A stretch of 64,000 nt of DNA. Origin: Gnetum montanum. Taxonomy: Eukaryota; Streptophyta; Gnetopsida; Gnetales; Gnetaceae. Under the pieces are notes generated by a model that did no database searches, had not been told where the DNA came from, and saw only the letters and a list, made by a program, of their open reading frames with translations. The stretch is taken from NCBI GenBank assembly GCA_015680685.1, contig MNCI01004501.1, positions 844,843 to 908,842 of the forward strand, in the 5' to 3' direction. Shown in pieces: positions 47,141 through 58,212 of this stretch (position 1 is the stretch's first letter; each line of letters begins with the position of its first letter). The position numbers and the translations under genes were made by a program.

Positions 47141-48529
47141 TGTACTGACCGAAATCGTCAATGTAAGGCTAGAAGGGAAAACAAACACCGAAAGATCGTC
47201 AGGAAGGCACAGCTAACCCTACCTTCGCTTGAGGGCAAGCTAGAAAAGGAAACGAAGGCAGAGTGCCTTGGATGGTCTACGCGCAAATCAACCAAGGACT
47301 TCCTTGAGCGTAAACTATGGCTTGCGCTGGGGTTACCATAACTAATGATATATGAAATGTAAACAGTAATGTACGAAATGCAAATAGAGCATGTATATAG
47401 AACAGTATTGCAGACAAATGTAAACTGAATGTAAATAGAGTAAACCAAATAATGGCTCACAGAATGAACTGTATTATATTGCTTAGAAAAGATGTGCACC
47501 GGTCAAAGCGTAGTTGCACGTGCAGATGGCAAGTCAAGCGCCAAGCCCTGGAGTGATGTGATGTGTTTCATGAGTGCTTGGATGCTAGGAGTCAAGTGTG
47601 CCCGAGCACCCAAGGATTGCTAGTATGAATTTCCTAAGCCATCAACCTTCAAAATTGCCAACCCTGTTTATGTGAATTGACAGGGTATTTATAGGGTTTG
47701 GCTGGGCTTGGGTGCGGAGTTCATGGATGGACTCAATGGTTGAGAATTAAGAGGAAAATGAATCAAGTGACACGTGTCCGATGGACAGCTATGTGTGAGT
47801 TGGACATATGTAGGCAGGCTACGTTTTGACCAGATGCACTGTGTCTTACAACAAGATAATTTACAATGAAATGATACTATACAACAAGAGAATTTGACTC
47901 TAGCTTACTTGATCGATGGATTGACTACTACAAGATGTTGATTTAAATGGTTTTGTGGTTGTTTGAGGCATCTCTGTTTCACCAGGGCTCCCAGCGTGAG
48001 TTGATTTGGTCTTAGCGTGTCCTCAACATGTGTTTGGCGTGCTTTTGTCTGGGTGTGATCAGTACTCACGCTAATGAATAGTACTCACGTTGATGAATAG
48101 TGCTCATGCTGATGAATAGTACTCACGTTGATGAATAGTGCTCACGCTGATGAATAGTGCTCAAGCTAATGAATAGTACTCACATTGTACTCACGCTGCC
48201 AACGTGACCTCAGCATGAGTGAGTTGAAAGTAACACCTTTTACACCAAATTTTGATTTTTTGAAGCCCGTTCTTGAGTGCAATAGTTGCCTAACTGTGTG
48301 TGACCCCGAGAGTGATCTGTAAGTCAAAAACTGAGGTTGATTGTGCCTTGTTTTAAGCCACTTTTGGTAACTCACACTGGACTCATGCTACCAGCATGAC
48401 CATAGTGTGAGTGCCTAGGACAAGCCAGCATGAGTGTCATGCCTTAGTCAAATATTTGCCTTTCAAGAGCTCAAGAGGCTCTGAGTTGTTCTTGTTTCAA
48501 AGTGTTAGGCCGAAATTTGCAGTGTTTCA
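47141..48529 (-). mobile_element. 5' LTR of the 8.2-kb pol-less element
   Basis: 1389 bp, sister of 40321-41747. The 38-bp length difference is accounted for by a shorter 19-bp array (27 bp) and one 11-bp duplication near 41600 in the other LTR. Confidence 0.93.
48062..48197 (+). repeat. 19-bp minisatellite in the 5' LTR
   Basis: Six full units of ctgatgaatagtgctcacg type and one 11-base partial. Confidence 0.9.
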
Positions 48530-48933
48530 ATCATGATGAATATCTAGCCACTTTTCCACCTCCTCTTGATGGTCCACCTCTTTACTTTCTTTGGTGACAA
48601 TCTTTAAGCCCTCATGAGGGATGCCAAAGAGGTCATTGAAGGTGGATTCATTAATGGCTAGAGTGACAAGCACACCACAAACCTAGGTGATGAACTTTTT
48701 CACTGCTTTGTTAAAGGAGTTAATGATGTTCACCATCCTAGGGGTAGGGATGGTTGGGCTAGGGGCCATGAAAAAATGAAGCAAATCTGCATCAGTGATG
48801 TTTACTTAGATGTTTCTAGGCACCCTACTAGCCAACCACTACTCGGCCAAATTGACATCACCATAGTTAAGGATGAGAGTCTTCTTAGAGCATCTTGAAA
48901 TTACCAACATGATGATGGAAGAGGAAGTAGCCC
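48530..48933 (-). pseudogene. First half of the split exon of the unknown unit
   Basis: After a clean acceptor (...atattgtag at 48934-48942) the minus strand reads ATSSSIIMLVISRCSKKTLI, NYGDVNLAE, ITDADLLHFFMAPSPTIPTP, MVNIINSFNKAVKKFIT, LAINESTFNDLFGIPHEGLK and KEVDHQEEVEKWLDIHHD, with four stops. This globular-looking part does not match any gag, protease, RT, RNase H or integrase block. The frame resumes at 40320. Confidence 0.6.
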
Positions 48934-49164
48934 CTACAATATAACAATAAACCAATTAGCTTAGGCATAGTCACATTACATAAGATCAAAATAGAACCAA
49001 TTTAACCAAAACAAAACTAAATCTATAGCCATATCAACAAAACCATTTAAACACTTAAAGCCTAGATAGCCTCTAATTGTGTAACCATGAAAATGTTGAC
49101 ATAGTATCAAAATAAAATATAAAAAAAAGAACAAAAATCCATACTAAAATTAAGGATTGTCCAT

Positions 49165-49362
49165 CAACTATGAACTATCACATTTTCCAAGCACTTGCAG
49201 TAGGCTTTGGCATGGAGCATGGTATATCTACCAAGTCACCTTTGAGTTGCTCCATCATAGTGAGCCTCACTACTTAACCTTTGATAAACACTTCCAATGA
49301 TGTTTAGGCTAGAGGTAAGAGTTTGTCGCTCTTGATCAAGCCATGGTCATCAACCGTTTACT
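49165..49362 (-). pseudogene. Internal exon of the unknown multi-exon unit
   Basis: The minus strand after ...ttgcttgcaag reads HGLIKSDKLLPLA, then TSLEVFIKG, VVRLTMMEQLKGDLVDIPCS and MPKPTASAWKM. It carries three or four stops. The right boundary follows an intron that starts with GTAAGTG at 49445. The left donor is unclear. Confidence 0.45.
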
Positions 49363-49445
49363 TGCAAGCATAATAGAATTTAAAAAAAGCATTAAAAAAC
49401 CAAAATAACCTAAGAAAACCAAAAATAACTTAATTTCACACTTAC

Positions 49446-49935
49446 CCCTCCAAATGGTAGATAGTGCTAGGAGGGTTCTAAAACATTATGTTGACCCAGT
49501 GACTGACAAGCAAAGTGTTATTAGCATTATATTGGAGGAACTTAAGCATGTTCCAAATCTTTAAAAATTTATGAGTCCCATTGGTATACATTTTATCATG
49601 TTGTGCACCCTGAACACGAGTTTTAGGATCATCAACAATAAACTTGATGATCATATATGTAGAATGAGGCAGTAGGATCTCCATGCTCACCGATGCAGTC
49701 TTCAAGGCCAAGTGTGATCATACCATCACACTAAAGTTTTGGAGCAGGTAGGCTAAGAACTCCTTTTTCCTAAGCCAAAACCATAAGTAGCCACACTCCA
49801 AGACCATGTTGGTGGATGGGGTGTTAGGCCTTGGTGTGTGGATGCAACAAAGCAACCCCACTAGCTCAATGACAACCAAGATAGATTTTAAAAATGTCAT
49901 GCACACAACAACAACAATCGTTAAAATCATAAATA
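49446..49935 (-). pseudogene. Upstream exon of the unknown multi-exon unit
   Basis: Two minus-strand frames, 49930-49718 and 49711-49478, follow each other with one stop region between: SILVVIELVGLLCCIHTPRP, LECGYLWFWLRKKEFLAYLL, then LKTASVSMEILLPHSTYMII, VDDPKTRVQGAQHDKMYTNG and FLQYNANNTLLVSHWVNIMF. The exon ends GGAGGG followed by GTAAGTGTG (49445-49437), a strong plant donor. Its upstream part is lost or lies beyond the junction near 49985. No known family recognised. Confidence 0.55.
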
Positions 49936-50034
49936 ACCATAACCAAATATGAAAAAATGTTAAATAACTAAAATTACTTCACAATTACTACAAATTCTCA
50001 TTGCACACTATGATTTTTATTTCGCTACCCAAAA

Positions 50035-52480
50035 ATGTCTTCTTTTCATAGGAGCGCTTCTCTGCCCAAGGTTGATAATGTTCATTTGACAAAGCCTCAA
50101 TAGTACCGAATCATATATACTCAGCCCAATGAGTATGTGTCAAACTTCACCTTCATCCTACATCGGGATGAGTAGCTACGGTGGCTGACATGGAGGGCAA
50201 CATTGTGTTGCTACTTGATCATGCTACTCCTATAATGCTTTATCAAATGCTTGCATAAAGTGGTTTTTAAGACTACCATGGAGAGTATAATGTGGAAGAT
50301 GTCAACGCTAGGGATTATCATCCCACTGAAGCACAACACTTGTGGGACCGATAGCTGGAATAGCACTATGAGTTTTTGAAGGGAAAAGGACTTAACAATC
50401 CTCCATTCTTATTGTACCAACAAGCGAGTGGGGAGCCCGTCTCCAAGGGTTTTCCATACAATGATGCTCCTCTCTTTAACTTTAGTAATGGAGCTCAAAA
50501 CTAGAATCTACACTCCATAATTCATAATCCTGATTCTAATAATAATGGATTCAATGACAAAGAAGGATCCAGAGGGGCAAGTCAAGACAAGAATGCTAAC
50601 AAGAAGCACAATCATGATCATGGTTGCGATTGCCAAAGAGGCAGTAGTGGGCACCATGCTAGTGCTAATTCTCCTTCCTCTTTCCCTTTGTCATCTTCTT
50701 CTTCTTCTAGCTCTGATCATGACTACAGAAGGTGAGATTGTGATGGAGTTGACTAAAATGAACAAAATGACCGATGGGACCATAATAATCAAGGGGACCA
50801 TCAAGATAGGCAAGATCAAGGATGTAGACATTCAAGAGAGGCACATTGTCCTGAACGAAAGGATAGTAGATGACATCGTAGGCGACCATGATAAAGGCCT
50901 CGATGAGCCTCTATTTGCCACTTGGAGTATGCTTAACATTGTAGAGGTAGTCAGAATCCCAACAAGGCATGTGAAAGATAGTTGGATCAAACAATTAAAC
51001 ATGAACACTATTTCTCGATTTGAAGGAGGATATAACTCTAATCCATAGAATCATCTTCAAGTTTTTCAAGATGCATGTGCCTTGCAAAACATATAAAATG
51101 AGTGGTAGAAACTAAAGTTATTCCCAGGACACTCATTAAAGAAGCAAAGAACTAGTACTGGTCTTTAGAGCCAAAATCTATCAGAAAATTGAGTACCATG
51201 CTTGAGTTGTTCAATGATAAGTATCAAATGTACTCTAGAGTGTCCAACTTAAGAAAGCAAATCCAAGGCTGGAAGCAAGGAGTACACGAACCCTTAGACA
51301 TTGCCATTGGTTGCTATTATGCCTTGATGCACAAATGCCTTGGCCATGGTTATTCTTAATTACCTCAAATTCACCACATTGTAGATGGGATTCATAATGA
51401 AATGAGAATAACCCTTGCTGTCTATGCCCAAGGGTAATTGTTAGAACTACCTGCTTGTTAGGTACAAAGGTTAATAGAGCAGGTCACCAAAGAGGAGGGC
51501 AAACTAAGAAAAAGAGAAAGTGCAGAGAAGTATAACCGTGATCCTTCCATTCACAAGTGGGAGGTTTGATTTTGTGTAAAAAAGCCTTTCCACTTCAACA
51601 ATTCCAATCTAAACTTACAGCCAAGGTTGATTAGTTAAGAGATTCCATGAATAGTAGATTTCAAGCTGTCCTCAAAATTACTGAGGAGTCCCAATAACAA
51701 GGTAGTGACCATGAGCACAGGAGTTGCAAGGAAGCTAATTGTGCATATTACAAAGGTAAGGACAAAATTGTTGTAATAGAAGAGGTTGTAAATAGTGAAT
51801 CAAATGATGATCTTGGATGTGATGTCTACCAGTATGAACATCCTAAGGGATGTTGCCTCGTTGTGTCACATCTTCAGGAGTCTGGGCTATATGCCTTATA
51901 TGCACAACTTACACAAAGGCAAAAATCCAGAAGGTTGCCTTATTCTCAAGGTAATCTTAGGTAGTTCTGCCAACAAAAATTATATTATCCAAGTGGAGCT
52001 CCACCACAACTGTACGAATAGTACCAACAATGGCAGCAACCACAATCATGGGCATTTACACCGCCAAGGAAACAATACCCTTACTAACAACCTGATCCAT
52101 ATGGTTATGACATTTAGCAACACATGTCTTCATGTGACTCTGCTAGTCACATTTCTAATATCAAAACTTACTAGCACCCTTCTAATTATTATTGAACTCC
52201 TTCTCCACATGAAAGAATAGATGCCACCTCCTATCCTTATCCTCCTCTTGTCCCTGCACACACTCCTCCTCTAGTTGCATAGCTACCACCTACTCCTCCT
52301 ATGCAGGGTGAACTACTAGCTCAACTACAATAATGCAATGCTACGACGATTGTTAATTTGCAACCCAATCATGAATCGAAGTGGTCAAATACTCGATCAA
52401 AGAAAAGACTTTTCTTAGCCCACCTAAGCCTTCACCTACACCTGCAGTTGACAACCCTACTCCTGCCTCTTTCTCCATAT
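50035..52480 (+). pseudogene. Gag of the longer Gypsy element
   Basis: The ATG at 50035 (MSSFHRSASLPKVDNVHL) lines up with the start region of the 25538 gag. Later parts are LNIVEVVRIPTRHVKDSW, RFEGGYNSNP (51020-51048), TMLELFNDKYQMYSRVSNL and YQYEHPKGCCLVVSHLQE, in changing frames. A proline-rich end lies near 52220-52480. Frameshifts begin as early as 50190. Gag would form the particle. Confidence 0.75.
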
Positions 52481-52529
52481 CAAATTCCTTTGGGCCTCCT
52501 TCAAACCAAACTTTGTTAAGGATTCATAT

Positions 52530-53027
52530 TGTAATGCTCACTCATACTGTGTCCGATTGGATCCATGCAATTAACCTTCCCAGGAAATTAGTCGATCTTG
52601 GAAGTCCGTTGATTTGTTTGTAGATTGCTCAGAACAAACTATGCAAGGTTCTTCTCGATTCAAGTTCTAGTGTTAATTTGATTTCTCATGAAATGTACAC
52701 TGCCTAGAACCTATCGCCTCTCAAGAAGAGAAACATCAAATTGGAATTGGTAGAATAGTCCATCATTGTTCCATTGGGACTAGTAGAAGACATTGTGACC
52801 ACTGTCTATGGGTGGTCTTATCCTGCCGACTTCCTAGTAATCAAAGTGGAGAACTACAAAGGAAGCTTCTCAATCATTATGGAAAGGGCATGGCTGAGCA
52901 CCATAGATGCAAGAATGGGCATTAGAGATCTTTCCTTGGAAATCTCTAAAGAAAATGCATTTGGAAAGATTGAGAAGAAGAGAGTTCTATGCATTGCGTA
53001 TAATGATATAGGGTGCAATTGTGTGTA
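52530..53027 (+). pseudogene. Aspartic protease of the longer Gypsy element
   Basis: It reads MLTHTVSDWIHAINLPRKLV, LLDSSSSVNLISHEMYT, PLGLVEDIVTTVYGWSYPAD, FSIIMERAWLSTID and ISKENAFGKIEKKRVLC. The catalytic DSG of the relative at 28220 is DSS here, which would inactivate the enzyme even without the stops. It lies between gag and RT as expected. Confidence 0.8.
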
Positions 53028-53586
53028 GAAACTTTGGGTCATCAAGCACGCATCCATATCTACATGCAAGCCATGTGCACCAGAGGTAGAAATTCAAAGG
53101 TGTCTATATGTAGCAACGACAAAATAGGAGGGTACCCAATGGCTAACCGCTAATTTAGAAAGCAACACACTTTGCATGGAACCAGCTAAGAGCCTAACAT
53201 GTGAATATGTCACAAGCATGGATGAACTCGAGTAAGTTCATCATCAACTCTCTGAAGATACAAATTGTCATATTCATTGGGAAGAGTTGGAAATTCCTAA
53301 GAAATTTAAGTAAGAGCCCCTTGAATTAAAACCGTTACAGGCTAGAATGGAATACGTGTTTTTGAAATATGAGAAGCTGGTTATAATCAATGTAAGACTT
53401 GCTCTAGAATACAAATAGATGCTATTGAAAGTAGTTGAAATATGATCAACAGCTTTTGCTTGGTCATATTCTAAACTCACAAGGATTGATCCTAGGATAT
53501 GCTAGCATCACATTTACACTAACCTAGCCATGAAACTAAAATGACAACCACAAAGGCAGTTGAAACCCAAATTGAAGCAAATCATT

Positions 53587-54340
53587 AAAAAGGAAATTGA
53601 ACAACTCCTTAAGGTGGGGTTCATCTATTCCATTGTGGATAGTGAGTGGGTTAGTTCACTCATAATTGTACCAAAGAAGGTGGTAAGTGGTGGGTCTACA
53701 TTGATTTTAGGCTACTGAATATGGCAACATTCAAGTATCACTTTTCGTTGCCATTTGTTGACCAAGTGCTTGACACAATATTAGGGCATTACTACTACAA
53801 CTACCTAGATGGTTATAGTGGCTATAACCAAATTTAAATTGCATTGGAGGACCAAGCAAAGACAATGTTCACAAGTCTTTGGGGGACTTTGTATATCATA
53901 AGATGTTGTTTGGTCTATGTAATGCTCTTGCATCATTTCAATGCCTAGTCCTGAGCATCTTTCAATAGTAGATTTGTAGTGGTGTGGAAGTCTTCATGGA
54001 TGACTTCTCCACCTATGGAGCTACATTTGAGCAAGCCTTAGACTACCTTGAGAAAGTGCTGAAATGATGTGTCAAAATTAACTTGCAACTTAATTGGTAG
54101 AAAAGTCATCTCATGGCCTAGGAGGGCATTGTACTGGGGCACAAAATATTGCAAGCAAGAATTAAGGTTGACCTTGAAAAAATAAGGGTCATCTAAGGAA
54201 TAACACGCCAACTAGAAATAGTTAAAGATGTTTGGTCATTCCTTGGACATAGTGGCTACTACCAACAATTCATAGGAAATTTCTCTAACATTGCAAAACC
54301 ATTAGTCGAGCTAACAAAGAAAGATGCTTCTTTTGTCTAA
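53587..54340 (+). pseudogene. Reverse transcriptase of the longer Gypsy element
   Basis: It reads KKEIEQLLKVGFIYSIVDSE, then WVSSLIIVPKK, FRLLNMATFKYHFSLPFVDQ, YNYLDGYSGYN and, near 53990, VFMDDFSTYG, the F-x-DD catalytic block. Thumb and connection parts (FLGHSGYYQQFIGNFSNIAK) follow. A shift of frame near 53690 and stops show decay. It would copy the element RNA and possibly that of the pol-less relatives. Confidence 0.88.
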
Positions 54341-54396
54341 ACCCTAAAATGTAAAAATGTGTTCCAACAACTGAAAGAAAGGCTTGTGGAAACTCC

Positions 54397-54792
54397 GATT
54401 CTACAAGCACCTAATTGGTCTAGACCATTTCATATCATGATAGATGCATTGAATTATGCCTTGGAAGCTATGCTAACATAGTTAGATGACAAGAAACATC
54501 CATACTACATCCACTGCAATAGCCAAAGCATTATGGGTGCACAATTGAACTACACCACAACAAAGAAAGAATTAATGGCTATGGTGTTTGCTCTAGAAAA
54601 ATTTAGGCATTATGTGCTTGGATATAAGTTTTTTGTGCACATTGATCATAATGGCATCTGCTTCCTAATGAACAAGCCAACAGTGAGCCCCTGTGTAATA
54701 TGGTGTCTAGTGATCTTGCAAGAATTTGATCTTACAATGGTAGATCAAATGGGCACTGAGAATGTGATTGCTGATCAGTTGTCTCAATTATG
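54397..54792 (+). pseudogene. RNase H of the longer Gypsy element
   Basis: It reads ILQAPNWSRPFHIMIDALNY, LEAMLT, KKHPYYIHCNSQSIMGAQLN, YTTTKKELMAMVFALEKFRH, FFVHIDHNGICFLMNK and VDQMGTENVIADQLSQL. The order of acidic blocks (MIDA, KKELMAMVFALEK, DQLS) fits the ordinary Gypsy RNase H. One stop near 54480. It follows the RT without a gap. Confidence 0.85.
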
Positions 54793-54978
54793 ATGGGATG
54801 ATAAAGAAAATGAAAGTCTTGTATCTGATACATTTCCTGATGAACTCCTTTTTTGCTAGAGTAATAATTGAACAAATGCCCAATGAGCCAAAATGATATG
54901 ATAACATTCTCATCTATCTTCTCACTCATGAGATGCCACAAGGGTTGGACCACTAGAAGAAATAGTAATTTTTTCACC

Positions 54979-55768
54979 AGGTAAAGCACTTCATGGAGAT
55001 CAACAAACACCTCTACAAGGTGTGCATTGATGGCCTGGTTCATTAGTGTGTCCCTGATGCTAATCAACTGTGCATTCTCCAAGATGCTCATGAAGGTCCT
55101 TGTGGAGGACACTATGCTAGGAGATGCATGGCCATTAAAATCCTGATGGTAGGGTACTGTTGGCCAACACTCTTCAGGGATGCTTGCCATTTCATCTGCT
55201 CTTGTGAACAATGTCAATGACTACCTAAATGGAGGAACCTCAAGAATGGATTCAACCATTAGAACCATTCGACATTTGGGGCATTGATTTCATGGGTCCC
55301 ATCACGCCCATGTCAAATGAAAAGGTGTACATCATAGTCACTATTGACTATTGTACAAAATGGGTAGAAGTAGTAGCCGTCATCCATTGTACATCCTTTA
55401 CTATTGCTTGGTTTGTACAACAAAATGTTGTAAATAGGTTTGGTGTGCCATGTGCATTAATTTTTGACAATGGAACTCATTTTATAGGCACTACTTTTTA
55501 GAAGCTCATGTAATGCTTGGGGGTTGAACACAAACTCACACCTTACCATCCCCAAGCTAACAGTCAAGCTGAGGTTACCAATAGGGAAATCACAAGGATA
55601 CTAACAAGAACTGTTAGCAAGTATAGGAAGGATTGGAGCACAAAATTGAATGATGCTCTTTGGGCCTACCGTTCAACTTGGAAACTTCCTATAGGCCACT
55701 CTCCCTATGAGCTTGTGTACAACACTTCCTATTCAATCAAAACTTTGTACACTTTCAATAGCTTATGA
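54979..55768 (+). pseudogene. Integrase of the longer Gypsy element
   Basis: The zinc-binding part at 54979-55220 reads HFMEINKHLYK, LQDAHEGPCGGHYAR, ACHFICSCEQCQ (H, H, C, C present). The catalytic core reads DIWGIDFMGPI (first D, about 55285), LIFDNGTHFIG (second D, about 55465) and [10 protein letters not shown] (E, about 55570), so all three catalytic residues remain. [20 protein letters not shown] and YELVYN follow. Two stops interrupt it (55220, 55498). The family inserts element cDNA and makes 5-bp target duplications, as seen at 24656. Confidence 0.9.
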
Positions 55769-56140
55769 CCTTGACCTTGACTTAAGTCTAGCTCAAAAAT
55801 AAAGACTCATGAATCTCAACCTGCTAGATGAAAACTGATTAGTAGCCCTATCATCTAACAAGTTGCACAAGGCCTATTACAAAAAATGTCATGACCTAAA
55901 AATTAGAAAAGTCAAATTTCAACTATGAGATAAGGTTCTCTACTAGAACCCCACACATGTACCTTAATGAGCTAAGTTTCAAACATTGTGGAAGGGACCT
56001 TACATCATTTATGAAAATTTTCCTTTAGTGGCCATGATGATTTATAAACCTAAGAGCCCAAACAAGAAAAAACTGGTCAACATTCAACAAATCAAACCTT
56101 TCCATGAGCATATACCAACCAACACAATAAGCACCTCATC
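55769..56140 (+). pseudogene. C-terminal part of integrase
   Basis: It reads RLMNLNLLDEN, then a KVQFQL-like block and, from about 55986, MWKGPYIIYENFPLVAMMIY, KKKLVNIQQIKPFHEHIP. This is the usual segment after the core in Gypsy elements without a recognisable chromodomain. Confidence 0.65.
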
Positions 56141-58202
56141 AGATGGACAACCATGCTCCATATTTCGAATCTCCTCCTCTCAACTTAGTTGTGGGGAGAT
56201 GGCCACTCATGCTAATCATACAAAGTGGCTCTTCAATTTTTCAACTTTTTTTGTTTTACAAATTTGTCATTTTACAACCTTTTGTTTTACATCTTTTTGT
56301 TTTTATGTTATTAATCTTTTCTAATTTTTGTTTTACACCATCATTAGCACATTTGATATTTCTTGAATAGTTTACACTTTCTTTTATATTTTATTTTATT
56401 TGGTGTGATTTTCTAACTTTTTGTTAATAAGTGCTAGGTACATTGGTAGTGTGTACTTGATGGTGGTATGTACTATTTTTGTCATTTGATTGTTGGTGTT
56501 TGATTTCTAGCTTTGAATTTTGTTACAGATAATTAGGACATGGTGTCTTTTTCATGCAATAGGCAATGAGTCCACAACATCCACCCATCCACACACTCTG
56601 TGGTTTTTCTTATTTGGAAACGTGCAGTCCCTTTTTCATTAATAAAACTTTAATAAATTTGTAAATTTTGTAGTTTTTGGAATTGGAAAGGATTCAAAGG
56701 TTTGAATAGGGTGTGGCTTCAAGGGGATTCAGTATTCTTTGTGCTTTTTTGTTTGTTTGGATGCATGTGTGCTTCAATGAATTTTTTACCGTTCTGTGCC
56801 AATCAATAAAGGAAGTTGAATAAGTCCTTGCATGGTGTGGTCCTCATAGAAAAAAATGATGAGAATGCAAAGCACACCCCTTGGAAAAAATAAAAGCATA
56901 CATCCTCGCATGGTGTGGTTTTCATTAAGAAAAAAAAAGATGAGGATTCAAAGCATATCCCTTGGACAAAATAAATGCATGTGTCTTTGCATGGTGTGGT
57001 TCCTATTTAAAAAAAAAAACAACGAGAATTCAAAGCACACCCCTTGGACCAGATAAACGGGCTACAAGCACTGGTTATGGGACTCATCTCCTTTAACTAA
57101 GGCCCTTCCTCACTTCCTACTTCTTCTCTAATAAGCAATAGTGATTGTTCTATGGGAGCACTCTTGTGTCTCAGGAGATGGATTGGTCTTAGAATGTTGA
57201 TGCAAAGTCACTGAAAGTGGTTGGTTTTGGTCTGGACTAAGGATGGATTCTATTAAGTTTTTAACCACAAAATTCACAGGGGACTTCATGTGACCTTAAT
57301 TAGGAACTCCATTCCACTCTCTCTCTCTCATCCATCTATGCCTTCCATATCTCACCTCATTGCCGGTTTCATGTTCTAGTTTGATGTGTCAGAATTTATA
57401 GTTAGTTTCATATGGGTTTTTGTACTTAACCTTCTACAACCATTAATCATCCACAAAGCCTAGGGACTCTTTGGTTTGAAGTTATGCAAGGGCACAAAAG
57501 GCTTGTGCCTACTTTGGGGAGGACCCACTTGCATATCTTTTGGTTGGGTTAGTTAAGTGCTTTACCCTTAGACACTCGTATAATCAAATTCTTTGTATTT
57601 ATCCCATCAATGACATATAATTGCACACATCTTCACAATAGTTTTTAGTAAATTCTTCTTTTCGTTATTGTGAATTCTTATACCCTTTTCAAATATTTTC
57701 TTGTATTAAAATTTTTCAAATTTAATGGACTACTTAATTGAATTAACCCTATCTGTCAACCTTCCTGCTAATACTACTCAAGGAACTAATCAACCACAAT
57801 CACAACCTAGCCAAGTGTAACCACCAATGAGACAAGGCATTTAACCACTATGTATTACACTTTACATACTAATTCATGATTTTGTTGTGATTGTAATAGA
57901 AAGCATGGGCTGGAAGCGAGACTATCTTCACCAAGGATGATGCAGTAATACTACACAAGGAGGACTATTCATGCTCATTGGATCTCTTCTCTCTCTCATT
58001 CTCCTATTGCCAAGAGGTGTTAGATGTCAGTGATATCCAGGGTGTTCACTTCTCTTTTCATGAACACCCGACTTTGTAAAAATTGTAATTCTGTACACTT
58101 GGGCAATTTGTAATGTTAGTCAATAATCCCATAACTACCCAATATATGTTGTAACAAACTTGTTCCTCCTCTTCTTCACTCAAGGATGAGTTTTCATTTA
58201 GT
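56141..58202 (+). mobile_element. 3' non-coding region of the longer Gypsy element
   Basis: About 2 kb that aligns in blocks with 28955-30897, with no conserved frame. T-rich after 56230. It includes a triplicated 78-81-bp unit (56830-57058), present only once in the relative. Confidence 0.7.
56830..57058 (+). repeat. Three tandem copies of a 78-81-bp unit
   Basis: Units begin gcatggtgtggt at 56830, 56908 and 56989. Each has an A-rich run, then gatgaggattcaaagca or a variant and caccccttgga. The pol-less relative has one copy at about 29580-29645. Confidence 0.85.
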
Positions 58203-58212
58203 CATGGAGGTA
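58203..58212 (+). other. Polypurine tract of the longer Gypsy element
   Basis: CATGGAGGTA directly before the 3' LTR. Equivalent to 30898-30907. Confidence 0.7.

Larger units (their letters stand above)
40321..48529 (-). mobile_element. Complete pol-less Gypsy LTR retrotransposon (gag-protease only)
   Basis: Long LTRs at 40321-41747 and 47141-48529, each TGTACTGACC...GTGTTTCA, flanked by ATCAT at 40316-40320 and 48530-48534 (perfect 5-bp target duplication). The coding direction is minus. Primer-site candidate, gag, protease and polypurine tract are in order. From the protease end (about 43720) to the polypurine tract (41761) no RT, RNase H or integrase is visible. It inserted into an exon-like sequence on the same strand. 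Confidence 0.93.
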
